Assembly: GCF_037055275.1 (NCBI RefSeq)
Contig: NZ_CP146343.1
Span: forward strand, 654,501 to 718,500
Source of the DNA: Pseudomonas sp. ML2-2023-3
GTDB taxonomy: Bacteria > Pseudomonadota > Gammaproteobacteria > Pseudomonadales > Pseudomonadaceae
Length of the DNA stretch: 64,000 nt
Reading direction: 5' to 3'
Numbering within the stretch: position 1 is the first letter of the stretch; the number at the start of each line of letters is the position of its first letter. Position numbers and translations under genes: made by a program. Below are positions 22,388 through 32,883 of this stretch, in pieces. The notes beneath the pieces were generated by a model. That model worked only from the letters and a program-made list of their open reading frames with translations. It made no database searches and was not told the DNA's origin.

Positions 22388-23260
22388 TCAGCGGATGTGA
22401 GCAAGCACTCCTTGAAGCTCATCCAGAGAATTGTAACCAATCACTAACTGGCCTTTTCCCTTCTTTCCGTGGCGAATCTGCACCGCAGAGCCTAGGCGCT
22501 CTGCCAGACGCTGTTCGAGCCTGGCAATGTCCGGATCTGGTTTAACCGGTTCAGCAGGCTCTTGTTTGCCACTCAACCACTGGCGAACAAGTGCTTCGGT
22601 CTGACGTACTGTCAGACCTCGTGCGACAACGTGTCGCGCCCCTTCAACCTGCTGAGTTTCAGGCAAACCGAGCAATGCCCGCGCATGACCCATTTCAAGG
22701 TCACCGTGGGACAGCATGGTTTTGATGACTTCCGGCAAGGAAATCAATCGCAACAAGTTAGCCACAGACACCCGGGACTTACCCACAGCGTCGGCAACTT
22801 GCTGCTGAGTCAGCTGGAACTCTTGCTGCAAGCGTTGCAAGGCAACGGCTTCTTCAATCGGATTGAGATCTTCGCGCTGAATGTTTTCGATCAGCGCCAT
22901 CGCGATGGCGGTTTCATCCGGCACATCTCGCACCATCGCCGGGATGGTGTCCTTGCCTGCCTGTTGGCTGGCGCGCCAGCGACGTTCACCGGCGATGATC
23001 TCAAAGCGGTTGCCATCAATCGGGCGAACCACGATTGGCTGCATCACGCCTTGGGTCCTGATCGAGCTGGCCAGCTCTTCAAGCGCCTGGGGATCCATGT
23101 CGCGACGAGGCTGATACTTGCCGCGCTGGATCAGGTCCAGTGGCAAGTGTTGCAGTTCGCTTTGATCAACCTTGACCGCTTGCTCTTCCAGCGAGCTGAC
23201 CGTTGGACCACTAAGGAGTGCATCCAGTCCGCGTCCGAGACCTCGTTTCTTGACGGCCAT
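22388..23260 (-). CDS. parB: Chromosome partitioning protein ParB
   Basis: A 290-residue CTP-dependent DNA clamp that loads at parS and spreads to organise the origin region. N-terminal LGRGLDALL motif contacts ParA; the CTP-binding GERRWRA box is at 91-97; a helix-turn-helix in the middle (QQVADAVGKSRVSVANLLRL, about 152-171) reads parS; the C-terminal dimerisation domain ends GVLAHIR. It is 9 bp after parA in the same operon. Sites it should bind are at 37169-37184 and 2940-2955. Confidence 0.97.
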   Translation of the reverse strand: MAVKKRGLGRGLDALLSGPTVSSLEEQAVKVDQSELQHLPLDLIQRGKYQPRRDMDPQALEELASSIRTQGVMQPIVVRPIDGNRFEIIAGERRWRASQQAGKDTIPAMVRDVPDETAIAMALIENIQREDLNPIEEAVALQRLQQEFQLTQQQVADAVGKSRVSVANLLRLISLPEVIKTMLSHGDLEMGHARALLGLPETQQVEGARHVVARGLTVRQTEALVRQWLSGKQEPAEPVKPDPDIARLEQRLAERLGSAVQIRHGKKGKGQLVIGYNSLDELQGVLAHIR

Positions 23261-23269
23261 GGGATTTCC

Positions 23270-24061
23270 TTAAGTTGGCTGAGGCGTGCGGGTGGTACGA
23301 CGTTGACGACGAACCAGCTCGCCCGCCAGGGCAAGGTAAGCAATCGCGCCACGGGAATTTTTGTCATACGCCAGCGCCGGCATGCCGTAACTCGGCGCTT
23401 CGGCCAAGCGGATGTTGCGCGGAATCACCGTGTCGTAGAGCTGCTCGCCGAAGTGTTCCTTGAGCTGAGCCGATACATCGTTCATCAGGCTCAGACGCGG
23501 GTCGTACATGGTCCGCAGCAGGCCTTCGATCTTCAGGTTCGGGTTCAGGAGTTCGGCAATGCGCTTGATGTTATCCACAAGATCGCTCAAGCCTTCGAGT
23601 GCGAAGTACTCACACTGCATGGGGATAATGACCCCATCGGCAGCAACCAGAGCGTTCAGGGTCAGCATCGACAGAGACGGCGGGCAATCGATCAGAATGT
23701 AATCGTAGCTCTCGCGAACCGGCGCCAGTGCAGTACGCAGACGGCTTTCTTTCATCTGCATTTCGAGCAATACAACTTCAGCTGCCGTCAAATCACGGTT
23801 TGCGGGCAGAAGCTGGTACCCACCGTGTTCGGAGATGTGCATGGCCTGGGCCAGATCACATTCACCGATCAACAGGTCGTAGACCGAATTCTCGAGACCA
23901 TGTTTATCCACACCGCTACCCATGGTGGCGTTGCCTTGTGGATCGAGGTCGATCAGAAGCACGCGGCGCTTGGTCGCGACCAGCGATGCTGCGAGGTTGA
24001 TACAGGTGGTGGTTTTACCCACACCACCCTTTTGGTTCGCTATTGCGAATACCTTAGCCAT
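23270..24061 (-). CDS. parA: Chromosome partitioning ATPase ParA
   Basis: A 263-residue Walker-type ATPase (Soj family). Deviant Walker A KGGVGKTT is at residues 11-18 in MAKVFAIANQKGGVGKTTT; a DCPPS Walker B segment lies near 122-126. With ParB it segregates replicated origins. I chose ATG 24061, matching the conserved N-terminus MAKVFAIANQ, over an in-frame TTG six codons upstream. It follows rsmG with a gap of 18 bp. Two perfect DnaA boxes lie in the coding region (23571 and 23904). Confidence 0.97.
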   Translation of the reverse strand: MAKVFAIANQKGGVGKTTTCINLAASLVATKRRVLLIDLDPQGNATMGSGVDKHGLENSVYDLLIGECDLAQAMHISEHGGYQLLPANRDLTAAEVVLLEMQMKESRLRTALAPVRESYDYILIDCPPSLSMLTLNALVAADGVIIPMQCEYFALEGLSDLVDNIKRIAELLNPNLKIEGLLRTMYDPRLSLMNDVSAQLKEHFGEQLYDTVIPRNIRLAEAPSYGMPALAYDKNSRGAIAYLALAGELVRRQRRTTRTPQPT

Positions 24062-24079
24062 TCTTGCTTGCGTTCCCAA

Positions 24080-24724
24080 TCATGCCGTGCGGCGCAGTAT
24101 CAGCAGATGGCGTTGGCCTTGGCAACCTGGAACAGTCAAGGCGTGTTCGCTATCTAGACGAAAATCAGACGGCAATGCTACCAGCTCATCAGCCGGATGA
24201 ACGCCCTTCATTGCCAACCAGCGCGTTTCACTGTTGCCCAGATGGCGTGTCCAGTTGCTGAAGTTCTCCATGCTGCTGAAAGCCCTGGAAACAATTCCAT
24301 TGAATGGCAGCTCTGGCTGAAACTCTTCAACGCGACTGTGGATAACTTGCAAGTTATCCAGCTTGAGCTCGAGTTTCACCTGGGTCAGAAAACGGGTTTT
24401 CTTGCCGTTGCTGTCCAGACAGGTCACTTGGGACTCGGGAAACAGGATCGCCAGGGGAATGCCCGGCATGCCGCCGCCGCTGCCCACATCCAGCCAACGG
24501 CCATTTTCGATGAAGGGCATCACGCTGAGGCTGTCGAGCAAATGGCGCGAAACCATTTCGTCCGGGTTACGCACAGCCGTGAGGTTGTAGGCCTTGTTCC
24601 ATTTGATCAACAGGGCCAAATAACCCAGCAATAGCTGATGCTGGTTTTCGGACAGTGCTACGCCCAATTGGCGTGCACCTGTGGATAACTCTTCGGCGTG
24701 TTGCGCGGTAACCAGCGAACTCAA
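24080..24724 (-). CDS. rsmG: 16S rRNA (guanine527-N7)-methyltransferase
   Basis: A 214-residue SAM-dependent methyltransferase that makes m7G527 in 16S rRNA; loss gives low-level streptomycin resistance. The SAM-binding [15 protein letters not shown] segment (about 78-92) and the NKAYNLTAV motif (about 43-51) are typical. The start is TTG, overlapping the mnmG stop (TTGA), which suggests translational coupling. Two DnaA boxes (24337 and 24680) lie within it. Confidence 0.95.
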   Translation of the reverse strand: MSSLVTAQHAEELSTGARQLGVALSENQHQLLLGYLALLIKWNKAYNLTAVRNPDEMVSRHLLDSLSVMPFIENGRWLDVGSGGGMPGIPLAILFPESQVTCLDSNGKKTRFLTQVKLELKLDNLQVIHSRVEEFQPELPFNGIVSRAFSSMENFSNWTRHLGNSETRWLAMKGVHPADELVALPSDFRLDSEHALTVPGCQGQRHLLILRRTA

Positions 24725-26613
24725 GCGTTTTGCTCCAACGTGCGGCCAGCGCCGCGCTTTTTCAGGTGAATCATCAACAGGGAAATCGCCGCAGGCGTCA
24801 CACCTGGAATACGCGAAGCCTGCCCCAAGGTCTCGGGACGGGTTGCGCCCAGCTTGCTCTGGATCTCTTTCGACAGCCCGGAGATGATCGTGTAATCGAT
24901 ATCCACAGGCAGTTTGGTGTTCTCACTGGCGCGCAGACGGGCAATTTCGTCTTGTTGACGATCGATATAACCGGCGTACTTGGTTTTGATCTCAACCTGC
25001 TCGGCGACCAACGGATCTTCTGCGCCTTTCCCGGTCACTTCAACCAGACCGGCGTAGTCGATTTCGGGGCGTGTCAGCAGGTTCAGCAAATTGTATTCAT
25101 GGGTCAGCGGCGTGCCGAATTTTGCTGCAATGGCATCGCCCTGCTCAGTGCCCGGGCGAACCCAAGTGCTTTTCAGGCGCTGTTCTTCTTGCGCGATGCT
25201 TTCACGCTTGGTGCAGAAAGCGGCCCAACGGGCATCATCGACCAGGCCCAATTCGCGACCTTTTTCGGTCAAGCGCATGTCGGCGTTGTCTTCGCGCAGG
25301 ATCAGCCGGTATTCGGCACGGGATGTAAACATCCGGTACGGCTCTTGAGTACCCAAGGTAATCAGGTCGTCGACCAATACTCCGATGTACGCCTCGTCGC
25401 GACGCGGGCACCAGCTTTCCTTGCCCTGTGCGAGCAATGCCGCGTTGGCGCCAGCCAGCAAACCTTGGGCCCCGGCTTCTTCGTAACCGGTAGTGCCGTT
25501 GATTTGCCCTGCGAAGAACAAGCCGCCGATTACCTTGGTTTCAAGGCTGTATTTCAGGTCCCGCGGATCGAAGTAGTCGTATTCGATGGCATAGCCGGGC
25601 CGCACGATATGGGCGTTTTCCATGCCGCGAATCGATTGCACGATCTGGATTTGCACGTCGAACGGCAAGGATGTGGAGATCCCGTTCGGGTACAGCTCGT
25701 GAGTGGTCAAACCTTCCGGCTCAATGAAAACCTGATGGCTTTCCTTATCGGCAAAGCGGTGAATCTTGTCTTCGATTGACGGGCAGTAACGCGGGCCAAT
25801 CCCTTCGATTACGCCCGAGTACATCGGTGAGCGGTCGAGGTTGGACGCGATGATTTCGTGAGTACGGGCGTTGGTATGGGTAATCCAGCAACTGACCTGA
25901 GCCGGATGCTGTTCTTTGTTGCCCATGAACGACATCACTGGAATCGGTGTATCGCCTGGTTGTTCGGTCATGACCGAGAAATCTACAGAGCGGCCATCGA
26001 TACGCGGTGGTGTACCGGTTTTCAGGCGACCAACTCGCAGGGGCAGTTCACGCAGGCGGTGTGCCAGGGCGATCGAAGGAGGATCACCGGCTCGGCCACC
26101 CGAGTAATTCTGCATCCCGATGTGGATAAGTCCACCGAGGAAAGTACCTGTGGTCAAAACCACAGCATCAGCCATAAAACGCAGACCCATTTGGGTCACT
26201 ACGCCACGCACTTGATCCTGTTCAACGATCAGGTCATCAGCAGCCTGTTGAAATATCCACAGGTTGGGCTGGTTTTCCAGCGTTTCGCGAATTGCCGCTT
26301 TGTACAGAATGCGGTCGGCCTGTGCACGGGTTGCCCGTACTGCCGGGCCTTTACGCCCATTAAGTACACGGAACTGGATGCCGCCTTTATCGGTAGCCAT
26401 TGCCATCGCGCCGCCCAGGGCGTCGATTTCTTTAACCAGATGGCTTTTACCAATCCCGCCAATCGCAGGATTGCAGCTCATTTGCCCGAGGGTTTCCACG
26501 TTGTGGGTCAACAGCAGGGTTTTTACGCCCATGCGTGCTGAAGCAAGTGCAGCCTCGGTTCCGGCGTGACCGCCGCCGATGACGATCACTGCAAAACGGG
26601 AAGGGAAATTCAC
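24721..26613 (-). CDS. mnmG: tRNA uridine-5-carboxymethylaminomethyl modification enzyme MnmG (GidA)
   Basis: A 630-residue FAD-dependent enzyme that, with MnmE, modifies the wobble uridine of several tRNAs. The FAD-binding GGGHAGTE motif lies near residue 13, and the conserved [12 protein letters not shown] and [12 protein letters not shown] segments follow. I place the start at GTG 26611-26613 (MNFPSRF), because GAGG lies at the right distance and homologues begin there. First gene of the mnmG-rsmG-parA-parB operon. A DnaA box lies in the gene at 26121. Confidence 0.96.
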   Translation of the reverse strand: MNFPSRFAVIVIGGGHAGTEAALASARMGVKTLLLTHNVETLGQMSCNPAIGGIGKSHLVKEIDALGGAMAMATDKGGIQFRVLNGRKGPAVRATRAQADRILYKAAIRETLENQPNLWIFQQAADDLIVEQDQVRGVVTQMGLRFMADAVVLTTGTFLGGLIHIGMQNYSGGRAGDPPSIALAHRLRELPLRVGRLKTGTPPRIDGRSVDFSVMTEQPGDTPIPVMSFMGNKEQHPAQVSCWITHTNARTHEIIASNLDRSPMYSGVIEGIGPRYCPSIEDKIHRFADKESHQVFIEPEGLTTHELYPNGISTSLPFDVQIQIVQSIRGMENAHIVRPGYAIEYDYFDPRDLKYSLETKVIGGLFFAGQINGTTGYEEAGAQGLLAGANAALLAQGKESWCPRRDEAYIGVLVDDLITLGTQEPYRMFTSRAEYRLILREDNADMRLTEKGRELGLVDDARWAAFCTKRESIAQEEQRLKSTWVRPGTEQGDAIAAKFGTPLTHEYNLLNLLTRPEIDYAGLVEVTGKGAEDPLVAEQVEIKTKYAGYIDRQQDEIARLRASENTKLPVDIDYTIISGLSKEIQSKLGATRPETLGQASRIPGVTPAAISLLMIHLKKRGAGRTLEQNA

Positions 26614-27117
26614 CACGCACCTCGTGCCTGTTACTAGGGGTTTTTTGGATAGACCGCGAAGTATAGGGACTTCGCCCTTCTTAAAGAACCCTTTGCACAA
26701 AATTTAACCAGCTGTGGATAAAGGCAAGATAGATAAATAAATAGAGAAGAAATTTATAAAGCTTTGTTTTTATGTTTATTTATACTGAGCCACCTTTCTG
26801 TGGATAGATTGCTACAAGCTATATTCTACGTACTGTACAGAGATTCAAAAGTCTGTGGTTATGCACCGATGAGGGGTTGGGATAAGTGCTTTAAGCCTGT
26901 GGGTAAAACAGGTGCTTATCCACAGGGGTGGTTATCTTCAGTTTTCAGGCCTACTTACCCACTGACCTGAGGGCCAGTTATACACAGAGCTTATTCAACG
27001 ATTTATGCGGTTTTTGGCCAATAAACAGGCAGCCGAAAACCGCTGGAATGGCTAATCCATCAAGCGGTCGTACAATCGGTGAGTCATAAAAGTGATAAAC
27101 GGTACAAGCCTGTCTCA
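26614..27117. other. AT-rich DnaA-box cluster upstream of mnmG (possible second origin element)
   Basis: No gene is seen. This 504 bp gap has an AT-rich stretch (about 26725-26790) and DnaA boxes: perfect at 26713-26721 and 26916-26924, near-perfect TGTGGATAG at 26799-26807, TGTGGGTAA at 26898-26906 and TTATACACA at 26978-26986. This mirrors the layout of oriC. DnaA boxes between mnmE and mnmG are known from other pseudomonads. The mnmG promoter must also lie here; DnaA may regulate it. Confidence 0.65.
27007..27043 (-). terminator. Hairpin downstream of the ABC-F gene
   Basis: GCGGTTTTTGG and CCGAAAACCGC pair over 11 positions with one mismatch, about 75 bp after the ABC-F stop. The tail on the minus strand (ATAAATCG) is not strongly U-rich, so termination is only possible. 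Confidence 0.4.
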
Positions 27118-28734
27118 TCAGACGGGCTGGTTCAGCCACCCTGTGGGTGATGCCTGCAGTCTGTGGGTAACCCCGATTGCAGCCAAAAACACCTCATTGT
27201 GTGAGGTGACAATCAGAGTTCCCGAATACTGCTCAAGCATGTCCTGCAGGGCCAGAACCGAAGGCAGATCCAGGTGATTGGCCGGTTCATCGAGCAATAG
27301 CAGGTGCGGCGGTGAAGCGGCATAGAACACGCAAGCCATGGCGGCTTTCAGGCGCTCACCGCCACTCAGTCGATGGCATGGCTGGTTGACTCGATCGGCA
27401 TTGAGACCCAATTGCGCAAGTCGGGTGCGTAATTCTCCTGCATTGAGCTGCCGATTTTGGGACAGCAATTGCTCAAGTACGGACTGCTCAGGTTTTAACA
27501 GCCCCAGATCTTGGTCGAGATAAGCAGTGGTTACGAAGGTCCTGGCCTGGCCTGAAATGACCGACAGTTGACCGGCCAGTACCTTGAGCAGAGTCGACTT
27601 GCCGCAGCCATTCGCTCCCACCAGGGCAATACGCTGGCCACGAGTCAGCGTGAGATTGATCGTGCGTAAATACTCAGCCCCCTGGGGCAGACGAGCATTG
27701 ATCAACTCAGCTATTTGCAACGGTGCGCTTTGGCAAGCATGAGGCGGATAAACAAAGATGGCCTGTTGTTCTTCTACCTGACTCGCAGCCTGGCGTACCA
27801 GGGCAGACAAATGTTCCCGTGCAGCGTCTTGTTGTACTCGCTGCTTGCCGCTACTGGCCTGGCTGCGCTCCTTTTGCCGGCCCAGCAAAATGTTAGCCTG
27901 ATTGGCATCACTGGCCTGCTTGTGGCCGCGGGATTGGCTGCGTTCAAGGCGTTCTTTGTGTTCACGCATGGCGTGTTCCTGACGCTTGCGCTCTAGCTTG
28001 GCTGACGCCAGTTGTTGCTGCGCCGCTTGTAGTTGCTCGGCTTTTGCCTGTGCATAAAACGAAAACCCCCCGCCATAGCTGATGAGTCCTTGGGATGACA
28101 ATTCAACAATACGCTCCATGTGTTCCAACAAATCGCGGTCATGGCTGATCACGAGCAAACCGTTGGGCCAGTTCTGCAACTGCTCATGGAGCGCATCACG
28201 GTGCTGGCGATCCAGATGATTGGTGGGCTCATCCAGTATCAACAGGTCAGCTTGAGACAAGAAGGCCCCCATCAGGGCCACGCGCATGGCTTCGCCTCCG
28301 CTGAGGGCTGAGGTGGGGGTAGAAGGCGTCAAGTGTGCAAGGTTGTTCTGGGCCAACTGGTCGAGTAATTGCTGACGGATACCCCAGCGTTCGCCGATGC
28401 AGTCGAAGTCTGCTTGCTCAGTGCTGCCCTGCTCGATGTGCTCAAGGGCCCTGATGATGTGCTGTACGCCGGCAAGGTCTGCAACGGTGTGACCGGGGTC
28501 GGGGCTGACATACTGGGCCAGGTAATACACCGTGCCGTTTCGGGTGCAATGGCCTGTTGAAGGGAAGATATCCCCGGTTATCAGGCGTGCCAAAACGCTT
28601 TTACCTGCACCATTGCGCCCCACCAGAGCAGTACGTCGCTGGTCGAGATGCAGATCAAGGTCCGAGAAGAGAGCACTGCCATCGGGCAGGTGAAAAGAAA
28701 CGCCTTTGAGCGTTACAGAGGTAACGAGAGTCAT
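27118..28734 (-). CDS. ABC-F family ATP-binding cassette protein
   Basis: A 538-residue cytosolic protein with two ABC ATPase domains and no membrane segments. First Walker A GRNGAGKS at 39-46 with signature LSGGE, then a Gln/Lys/Arg-rich linker of about 70-90 residues (the ABC-F P-site tRNA interaction motif region), then a second Walker A GANGCGKST and LSGGERLKAA. The second Walker B reads LDEPANHLD rather than LDEPTNHLD. ABC-F proteins bind the ribosomal E site; some relieve stalling, others protect from antibiotics. Start ATG 28734 has GGAGT four bases upstream. It sits between mnmG and mnmE, which are usually direct neighbours. Confidence 0.88.
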   Translation of the reverse strand: MTLVTSVTLKGVSFHLPDGSALFSDLDLHLDQRRTALVGRNGAGKSVLARLITGDIFPSTGHCTRNGTVYYLAQYVSPDPGHTVADLAGVQHIIRALEHIEQGSTEQADFDCIGERWGIRQQLLDQLAQNNLAHLTPSTPTSALSGGEAMRVALMGAFLSQADLLILDEPTNHLDRQHRDALHEQLQNWPNGLLVISHDRDLLEHMERIVELSSQGLISYGGGFSFYAQAKAEQLQAAQQQLASAKLERKRQEHAMREHKERLERSQSRGHKQASDANQANILLGRQKERSQASSGKQRVQQDAAREHLSALVRQAASQVEEQQAIFVYPPHACQSAPLQIAELINARLPQGAEYLRTINLTLTRGQRIALVGANGCGKSTLLKVLAGQLSVISGQARTFVTTAYLDQDLGLLKPEQSVLEQLLSQNRQLNAGELRTRLAQLGLNADRVNQPCHRLSGGERLKAAMACVFYAASPPHLLLLDEPANHLDLPSVLALQDMLEQYSGTLIVTSHNEVFLAAIGVTHRLQASPTGWLNQPV

Positions 28735-28864
28735 ACGCACTCCAGAGATGCACAGATCTACCCCCTGTTGCAGGGGAATCAAGAACTGGCCGCAAACATC
28801 GCGGCGGCATCAATGGCGCATTGGACTAACACCTCGTATGAATGTGAATAACTGTAGCAGTGTT

Positions 28865-28953
28865 ACACGTTGTAGTCGCTGCCGAGGAACGAAGGCTGCG
28901 ATAGCCTGCAAACCGCTCGCAGCCTTCGTTCCTCGGCAGCGACTACAACGTGT
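28865..28953. repeat. REP doublet: 37 bp perfect inverted repeat after mnmE
   Basis: Two perfect 37-base arms (28865-28901, 28917-28953) around a 15-base centre, containing the motif GTAGTCGCTGCCGAGG. This is a REPIN-type element as found in the P. fluorescens lineage. It begins 4 bp past the mnmE stop and would form a very strong RNA hairpin between mnmE and the ABC-F gene. Confidence 0.85.
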
Positions 28954-28957
28954 GCTG

Positions 28958-30325
28958 TTACTTGCCGATGCAGAAGCTGGAGAAGATCCGTCCCAGCAGA
29001 TCATCAGAGCTGAATGCGCCGGTAATCTCACCAAGGGAATGCTGCGCCTGACGCAAGTCCTCAGCCAGCAACTCCCCTGCGCCCGCCAGGGTCAGTTGCG
29101 CCCTGCCGTGCTCAAGTGCCCGGCTGGCGTGCTGCAACGCCTCCAGGTGCCGACGGCGTGCGCTGAAGCTGCTTTCAGACGTTTGCTCGTATCCCATGCA
29201 AGCCTTGAGGTGTTCACGCAGCAGGTCCAGCCCATCCGTTGATCTGGCGCTAAGGCTAATCGTCACGTGGCCATCGTCACACACCTGCAGGGCAATATTT
29301 TCTCCGCTCAGATCTGCCTTGTTACGGATCAAGGTCACTTTCGAAGGATCTGGACGCTGCTCAAGAAACTCTGGCCATAGCGCAAACGGGTCATCCGCTT
29401 CCGGAGCCGTGGCATCGACCACCAAGAGCACCCGATCGGCTTCGCCAATGGCCTTGAGTGCCCGTTGTACACCGATTTTTTCCACATGGTCGTCTGTATC
29501 ACGCAGACCCGCGGTGTCGACCACATGCAACGGCATGCCATCAATGTGGATATGTTCACGCAATACGTCCCGGGTGGTACCGGCAATTTCGGTCACGATG
29601 GCCGCTTCGCGCCCGGCCAGGGCATTGAGCAAACTCGACTTGCCGGCGTTTGGACGGCCCGCGATAACCACGGTCATGCCATCGCGCAGCAAAGCCCCCT
29701 GCCCGGCCTCGCGTTGAACGGTCGATAACTCTTCCCGAACCTTATCCAGCATGCCAAGCACATGGCCATCGGCCAAAAAGTCGATTTCTTCTTCCGGGAA
29801 ATCAATCGCCGCTTCGACATAGATACGCAAACTGATCAATTGCTCAGTCAAGTTATGCACACGCTGTGAGAAAGCGCCTTGCAAGGAACGCAATGCGTTA
29901 CGTGCAGCCTGTGCAGAACTTGCCTCGATCAGGTCGGCAATTGCCTCGGCTTGCGCCAGGTCGAGTTTGTCATTCAAAAATGCCCGCTCGCTGAATTCCC
30001 CCGGACGAGCCAGGCGGCAACCTAGCTGGATGCAGCGCTGGAGCAGCATATCGAGAACAATCGGGCCACCGTGGCCTTGAAGTTCCAGTACGTCTTCGCC
30101 GGTAAAGGAGTTGGGGCCGGGGAAGTACAGCGCAATCCCCTCATCCAGCACTTCACGGTTTTCGCCGTAAAAAGGGCCGTAATGGGCGTAGCGCGGTTTC
30201 AGCTCGCGTTCGCTGAACGCTTGCGCCGCAACACTGGCAAGCGGGCCGGAAATACGCACGATTCCCACACCACCTCGGCCTTGGGCGGTCGCTACTGCGG
30301 CAATGGTCTCAGCCGGAACACTCAT
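28958..30325 (-). CDS. mnmE: tRNA modification GTPase MnmE (TrmE)
   Basis: A 455-residue GTPase, partner of MnmG in wobble-uridine modification. The N-terminal tetrahydrofolate-binding domain is about 1-120; the G domain has G1 GRPNAGKSS at 223-231 and a TAGLRDTDD switch region; the C-terminus is FCIGK, with the catalytic cysteine. Start ATG 30325 ([11 protein letters not shown]) was chosen by family match over an upstream in-frame ATG. A terminator (30359-30383) separates it from yidC. Confidence 0.96.
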   Translation of the reverse strand: MSVPAETIAAVATAQGRGGVGIVRISGPLASVAAQAFSERELKPRYAHYGPFYGENREVLDEGIALYFPGPNSFTGEDVLELQGHGGPIVLDMLLQRCIQLGCRLARPGEFSERAFLNDKLDLAQAEAIADLIEASSAQAARNALRSLQGAFSQRVHNLTEQLISLRIYVEAAIDFPEEEIDFLADGHVLGMLDKVREELSTVQREAGQGALLRDGMTVVIAGRPNAGKSSLLNALAGREAAIVTEIAGTTRDVLREHIHIDGMPLHVVDTAGLRDTDDHVEKIGVQRALKAIGEADRVLLVVDATAPEADDPFALWPEFLEQRPDPSKVTLIRNKADLSGENIALQVCDDGHVTISLSARSTDGLDLLREHLKACMGYEQTSESSFSARRRHLEALQHASRALEHGRAQLTLAGAGELLAEDLRQAQHSLGEITGAFSSDDLLGRIFSSFCIGK

Positions 30326-30358
30326 AAAACAGGCCTCAAAACAAAAGTGACGGATAGC

Positions 30359-30383
30359 AAAACGCCCCACTAGGGGGCGTTTT
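30359..30383 (-). terminator. Terminator between yidC and mnmE
   Basis: AAAACGCCCC and GGGGCGTTTT form a perfect 10 bp stem with a short loop, 23 bp after the yidC stop. The TTTT in the minus-strand arm gives a usable U-tract. Confidence 0.8.
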
Positions 30384-30405
30384 GAGTGGTGCTCACCAGA
30401 GTAGG

Positions 30406-32091
30406 TTACTCGGCTGCTTTTTTGGTAGCAGCTTCAACTTTACGGGTGATGTACCACTGTTGAGCGATGGACAGGCAGTTGTTCACAACCCAGTACAGCA
30501 CCAGACCAGCAGGGAACCACAGGAAGAAGAAGGTGAAGATGATTGGCATCAGCTTCATTACCTTGGCCTGCATCGGGTCCGGCGGAGTCGGGTTCAGACG
30601 CTGCTGGATGAACATGGTTGCGCCCATGATGATCGGCAGAATGAAGAACGGGTCTTTGATCGACAGGTCGGTAATCCAGAGCATGAACGGCGCCTGGCGC
30701 ATTTCAACACTTTCCAGAAGTACCCAGTACAAGGACAGGAAGACCGGCATCTGCACCAGAATCGGCAAGCAGCCGCCCAGTGGATTGATCTTTTCTTTCT
30801 TGTACAGCTCCATCATTGCTTGCGACATTTTCTGGCGATCATCACCGAACTGCTCTTTCAGAGCAGCCAGTTTTGGTGCCACGGCGCGCATGCGGGCCAT
30901 CGACTTGTAGCTGGCGGCCGACAGAGGGAAGAAGATCCCTTTGATCAGCATGGTCAGGAAGATAATCGACCAGCCCCAGTTACCGACCAGGCTGTGGATA
31001 TGTTGCAGCAGCCAGAAAATAGGCTGGGCAATGAACCACAGAATGCCGTAGTCGACAGTCAGTTCCAGACCTGGGGATAACTCTTTGAGTACACCCTGGC
31101 TTTTTGGACCGGCGTACAACGTAGCGCTGGTTTCAGCTGTTTTGCCCGGCTCAACGGTCAAGGTTGGGCCAGTAAAACCGATGATGTAGTTGCCCTGGTT
31201 GTCTTTGCGGGTCTGAACGACGTTGTTATCGCCTTTCTGTGGAATCCACGCCGTCACAAAATAGTGTTGCAACCAGGCAACCCAGCCGCCTTGAACGGTT
31301 TCTTTCAGCTGAGCCTTGTCGATATCTTTCATCGACACTTTTTTGTACGGCTCCGAACTTGTCCACAGGGCAGCGCCCAGGTAAGTAGCAGTGCCGGTGG
31401 CGGTGCTGGAAGAAGGATCGGAGCTGGCGTCACGCTTCAATTGCGCGAACAGGTTGCCATTCCACGGCTTGCCGCTCTCGTTATCAATCAAATAGCTGAC
31501 TTGTACATCGTACAAACCACGCTTGAGCGTGAAACGCTTGATGTAGTTGATGCCGTTTTCGCTGAATTTCAGATCAACAACCAGTTGATCCTGGCCTGGG
31601 GCCAGTTCGAAATTCTTTTTCTCAGCGCTGAAAACAGGACGACCTGACGGACGGGCGTCCGGGCCATCAACGCCTGTCAGGCCACTTTGTGCCAGATAGG
31701 TGCGTTCGTTGCCGTTATCGAACAACTGGAAAGGAACATCCGGGTGATCCTGGCGACGTGGATAAAGCGGCAGACGCAGCTGGGCAATATCACCACCCTG
31801 TGGATCGATCGCGATGTCCAGAACATCCGTTTTTACCTGGATGAGGTCTTTGCTTGCAGCCACCGGAGTTTCAGTCGGTGTGCTGGTATCTGTATTGGCG
31901 CTGGGTACATCGGCACTGTTTGAAGCGTTGTTACCTGAAACCGTATCGGGCAAAGCCGGCGCGGTTGTGCTGCTGGCGGCAACATTCTGAGTCGGCAGGG
32001 CAGCTTGGCCGTAATCCTGGTTCCATTTCAGAACCATAACGTAGGACACGACTGCTAGAGCGACGATCAGGATCGTGCGTTTAATATCCAT
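30406..32091 (-). CDS. yidC: Membrane protein insertase YidC
   Basis: A 561-residue inner-membrane insertase. It has an N-terminal membrane helix ([15 protein letters not shown]), a large periplasmic beta-rich domain (about 60-340), then five further membrane segments in the C-terminal third ending in a Lys-rich tail. Start ATG 32091 gives [10 protein letters not shown], as in homologues. It works with the Sec translocon and alone, for example on the ATP synthase c subunit encoded about 10 kb away. 13 bp after yidD in the rpmH-rnpA-yidD-yidC operon. Confidence 0.97.
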   Translation of the reverse strand: MDIKRTILIVALAVVSYVMVLKWNQDYGQAALPTQNVAASSTTAPALPDTVSGNNASNSADVPSANTDTSTPTETPVAASKDLIQVKTDVLDIAIDPQGGDIAQLRLPLYPRRQDHPDVPFQLFDNGNERTYLAQSGLTGVDGPDARPSGRPVFSAEKKNFELAPGQDQLVVDLKFSENGINYIKRFTLKRGLYDVQVSYLIDNESGKPWNGNLFAQLKRDASSDPSSSTATGTATYLGAALWTSSEPYKKVSMKDIDKAQLKETVQGGWVAWLQHYFVTAWIPQKGDNNVVQTRKDNQGNYIIGFTGPTLTVEPGKTAETSATLYAGPKSQGVLKELSPGLELTVDYGILWFIAQPIFWLLQHIHSLVGNWGWSIIFLTMLIKGIFFPLSAASYKSMARMRAVAPKLAALKEQFGDDRQKMSQAMMELYKKEKINPLGGCLPILVQMPVFLSLYWVLLESVEMRQAPFMLWITDLSIKDPFFILPIIMGATMFIQQRLNPTPPDPMQAKVMKLMPIIFTFFFLWFPAGLVLYWVVNNCLSIAQQWYITRKVEAATKKAAE

Positions 32092-32104
32092 GATTACTCG
32101 GCCA

Positions 32105-32338
32105 TCAAGAAGAACGGGAGGTAGGGATAGGCGGAACCGGGTCGTAACCACCGGGATTCCACGGGTGACAGCGACCTAAACGACGAAAGGTCAGCCAGCC
32201 GCCGCGCAGAAGGCCATGATTTTCTATGGCTTCCAACGCGTAGCAGGAACAACTGGGGTAGAAACGGCAGTGGCTGGCCATCAAAGGACTAATGGCATAG
32301 CGATAAAACTGGATCGGAACGAGCGCCAGTTTACGCAT
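32105..32338 (-). CDS. yidD: Membrane protein insertion efficiency factor YidD
   Basis: A 77-residue protein with the conserved [17 protein letters not shown] cysteine motif (about 22-38) and [13 protein letters not shown] near the end, diagnostic for YidD (DUF37). It aids YidC-dependent insertion. Overlaps the rnpA 3' end by 8 bp. Confidence 0.93.
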   Translation of the reverse strand: MRKLALVPIQFYRYAISPLMASHCRFYPSCSCYALEAIENHGLLRGGWLTFRRLGRCHPWNPGGYDPVPPIPTSRSS

Positions 32339-32738
32339 CAGGACTGCCTACCCCTACAGTTTCGGTTTTAACTGCTGGAACTGGCGTGTTACGGGCCAGA
32401 CGCTTCCAGAGTTTGCCGAAATGCTGAATCAATTCGGGGTTCTCTACGTCACCCAAACCTTTGCGCGCGACGATAACGATATCCCAACCAACCAGTAAAT
32501 CCTGGTGGAGACGAAACGATTCACGCATCAAACGCTTAAGGCGATTGCGCTCAACGGAGAGCTTTACGCTCTTTTTCCCGATCACTAACCCCAGGCGGGG
32601 GTGATCAAGATCGTTGCTACGCGCAAGGAGCAGGAGATTTTTCCCCGGAACCTTGCCGGTGGGGGAGTCAAAGACTGCCTTGAAGTGTCGGGGAGTGAGT
32701 AACCGCTTTTCCCGACTGAAGTCCTGACTCACCACCAT
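32331..32738 (-). CDS. rnpA: Ribonuclease P protein component
   Basis: A 135-residue basic protein subunit of RNase P, needed for tRNA 5' maturation. The RNR motif ([15 protein letters not shown], about 61-75) is present. I chose ATG 32738, which gives the family start and length, rather than an ATG 30 codons upstream that would overlap rpmH out of frame. 10 bp after the rpmH stop. Confidence 0.95.
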   Translation of the reverse strand: MVVSQDFSREKRLLTPRHFKAVFDSPTGKVPGKNLLLLARSNDLDHPRLGLVIGKKSVKLSVERNRLKRLMRESFRLHQDLLVGWDIVIVARKGLGDVENPELIQHFGKLWKRLARNTPVPAVKTETVGVGSPDA

Positions 32739-32748
32739 TGTCTGATTA

Positions 32749-32883
32749 TCAAACTGCCAGACGTGCACGGCCTTTGGCGCGGCGACGCGACAGGACTGCA
32801 CGGCCGTTTTTAGTAGCCATGCGTGCACGGAAACCGTGAGTGCGGGCGCGTTTGATAGTGCTTGGTTGGAAAGTACGTTTCAT
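32749..32883 (-). CDS. rpmH: 50S ribosomal protein L34
   Basis: A 44-residue, highly basic protein ([20 protein letters not shown], ending [10 protein letters not shown]), an exact family match. First gene of the rpmH-rnpA-yidD-yidC operon; it borders oriC on the left and is transcribed away from it. Confidence 0.97.
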   Translation of the reverse strand: MKRTFQPSTIKRARTHGFRARMATKNGRAVLSRRRAKGRARLAV

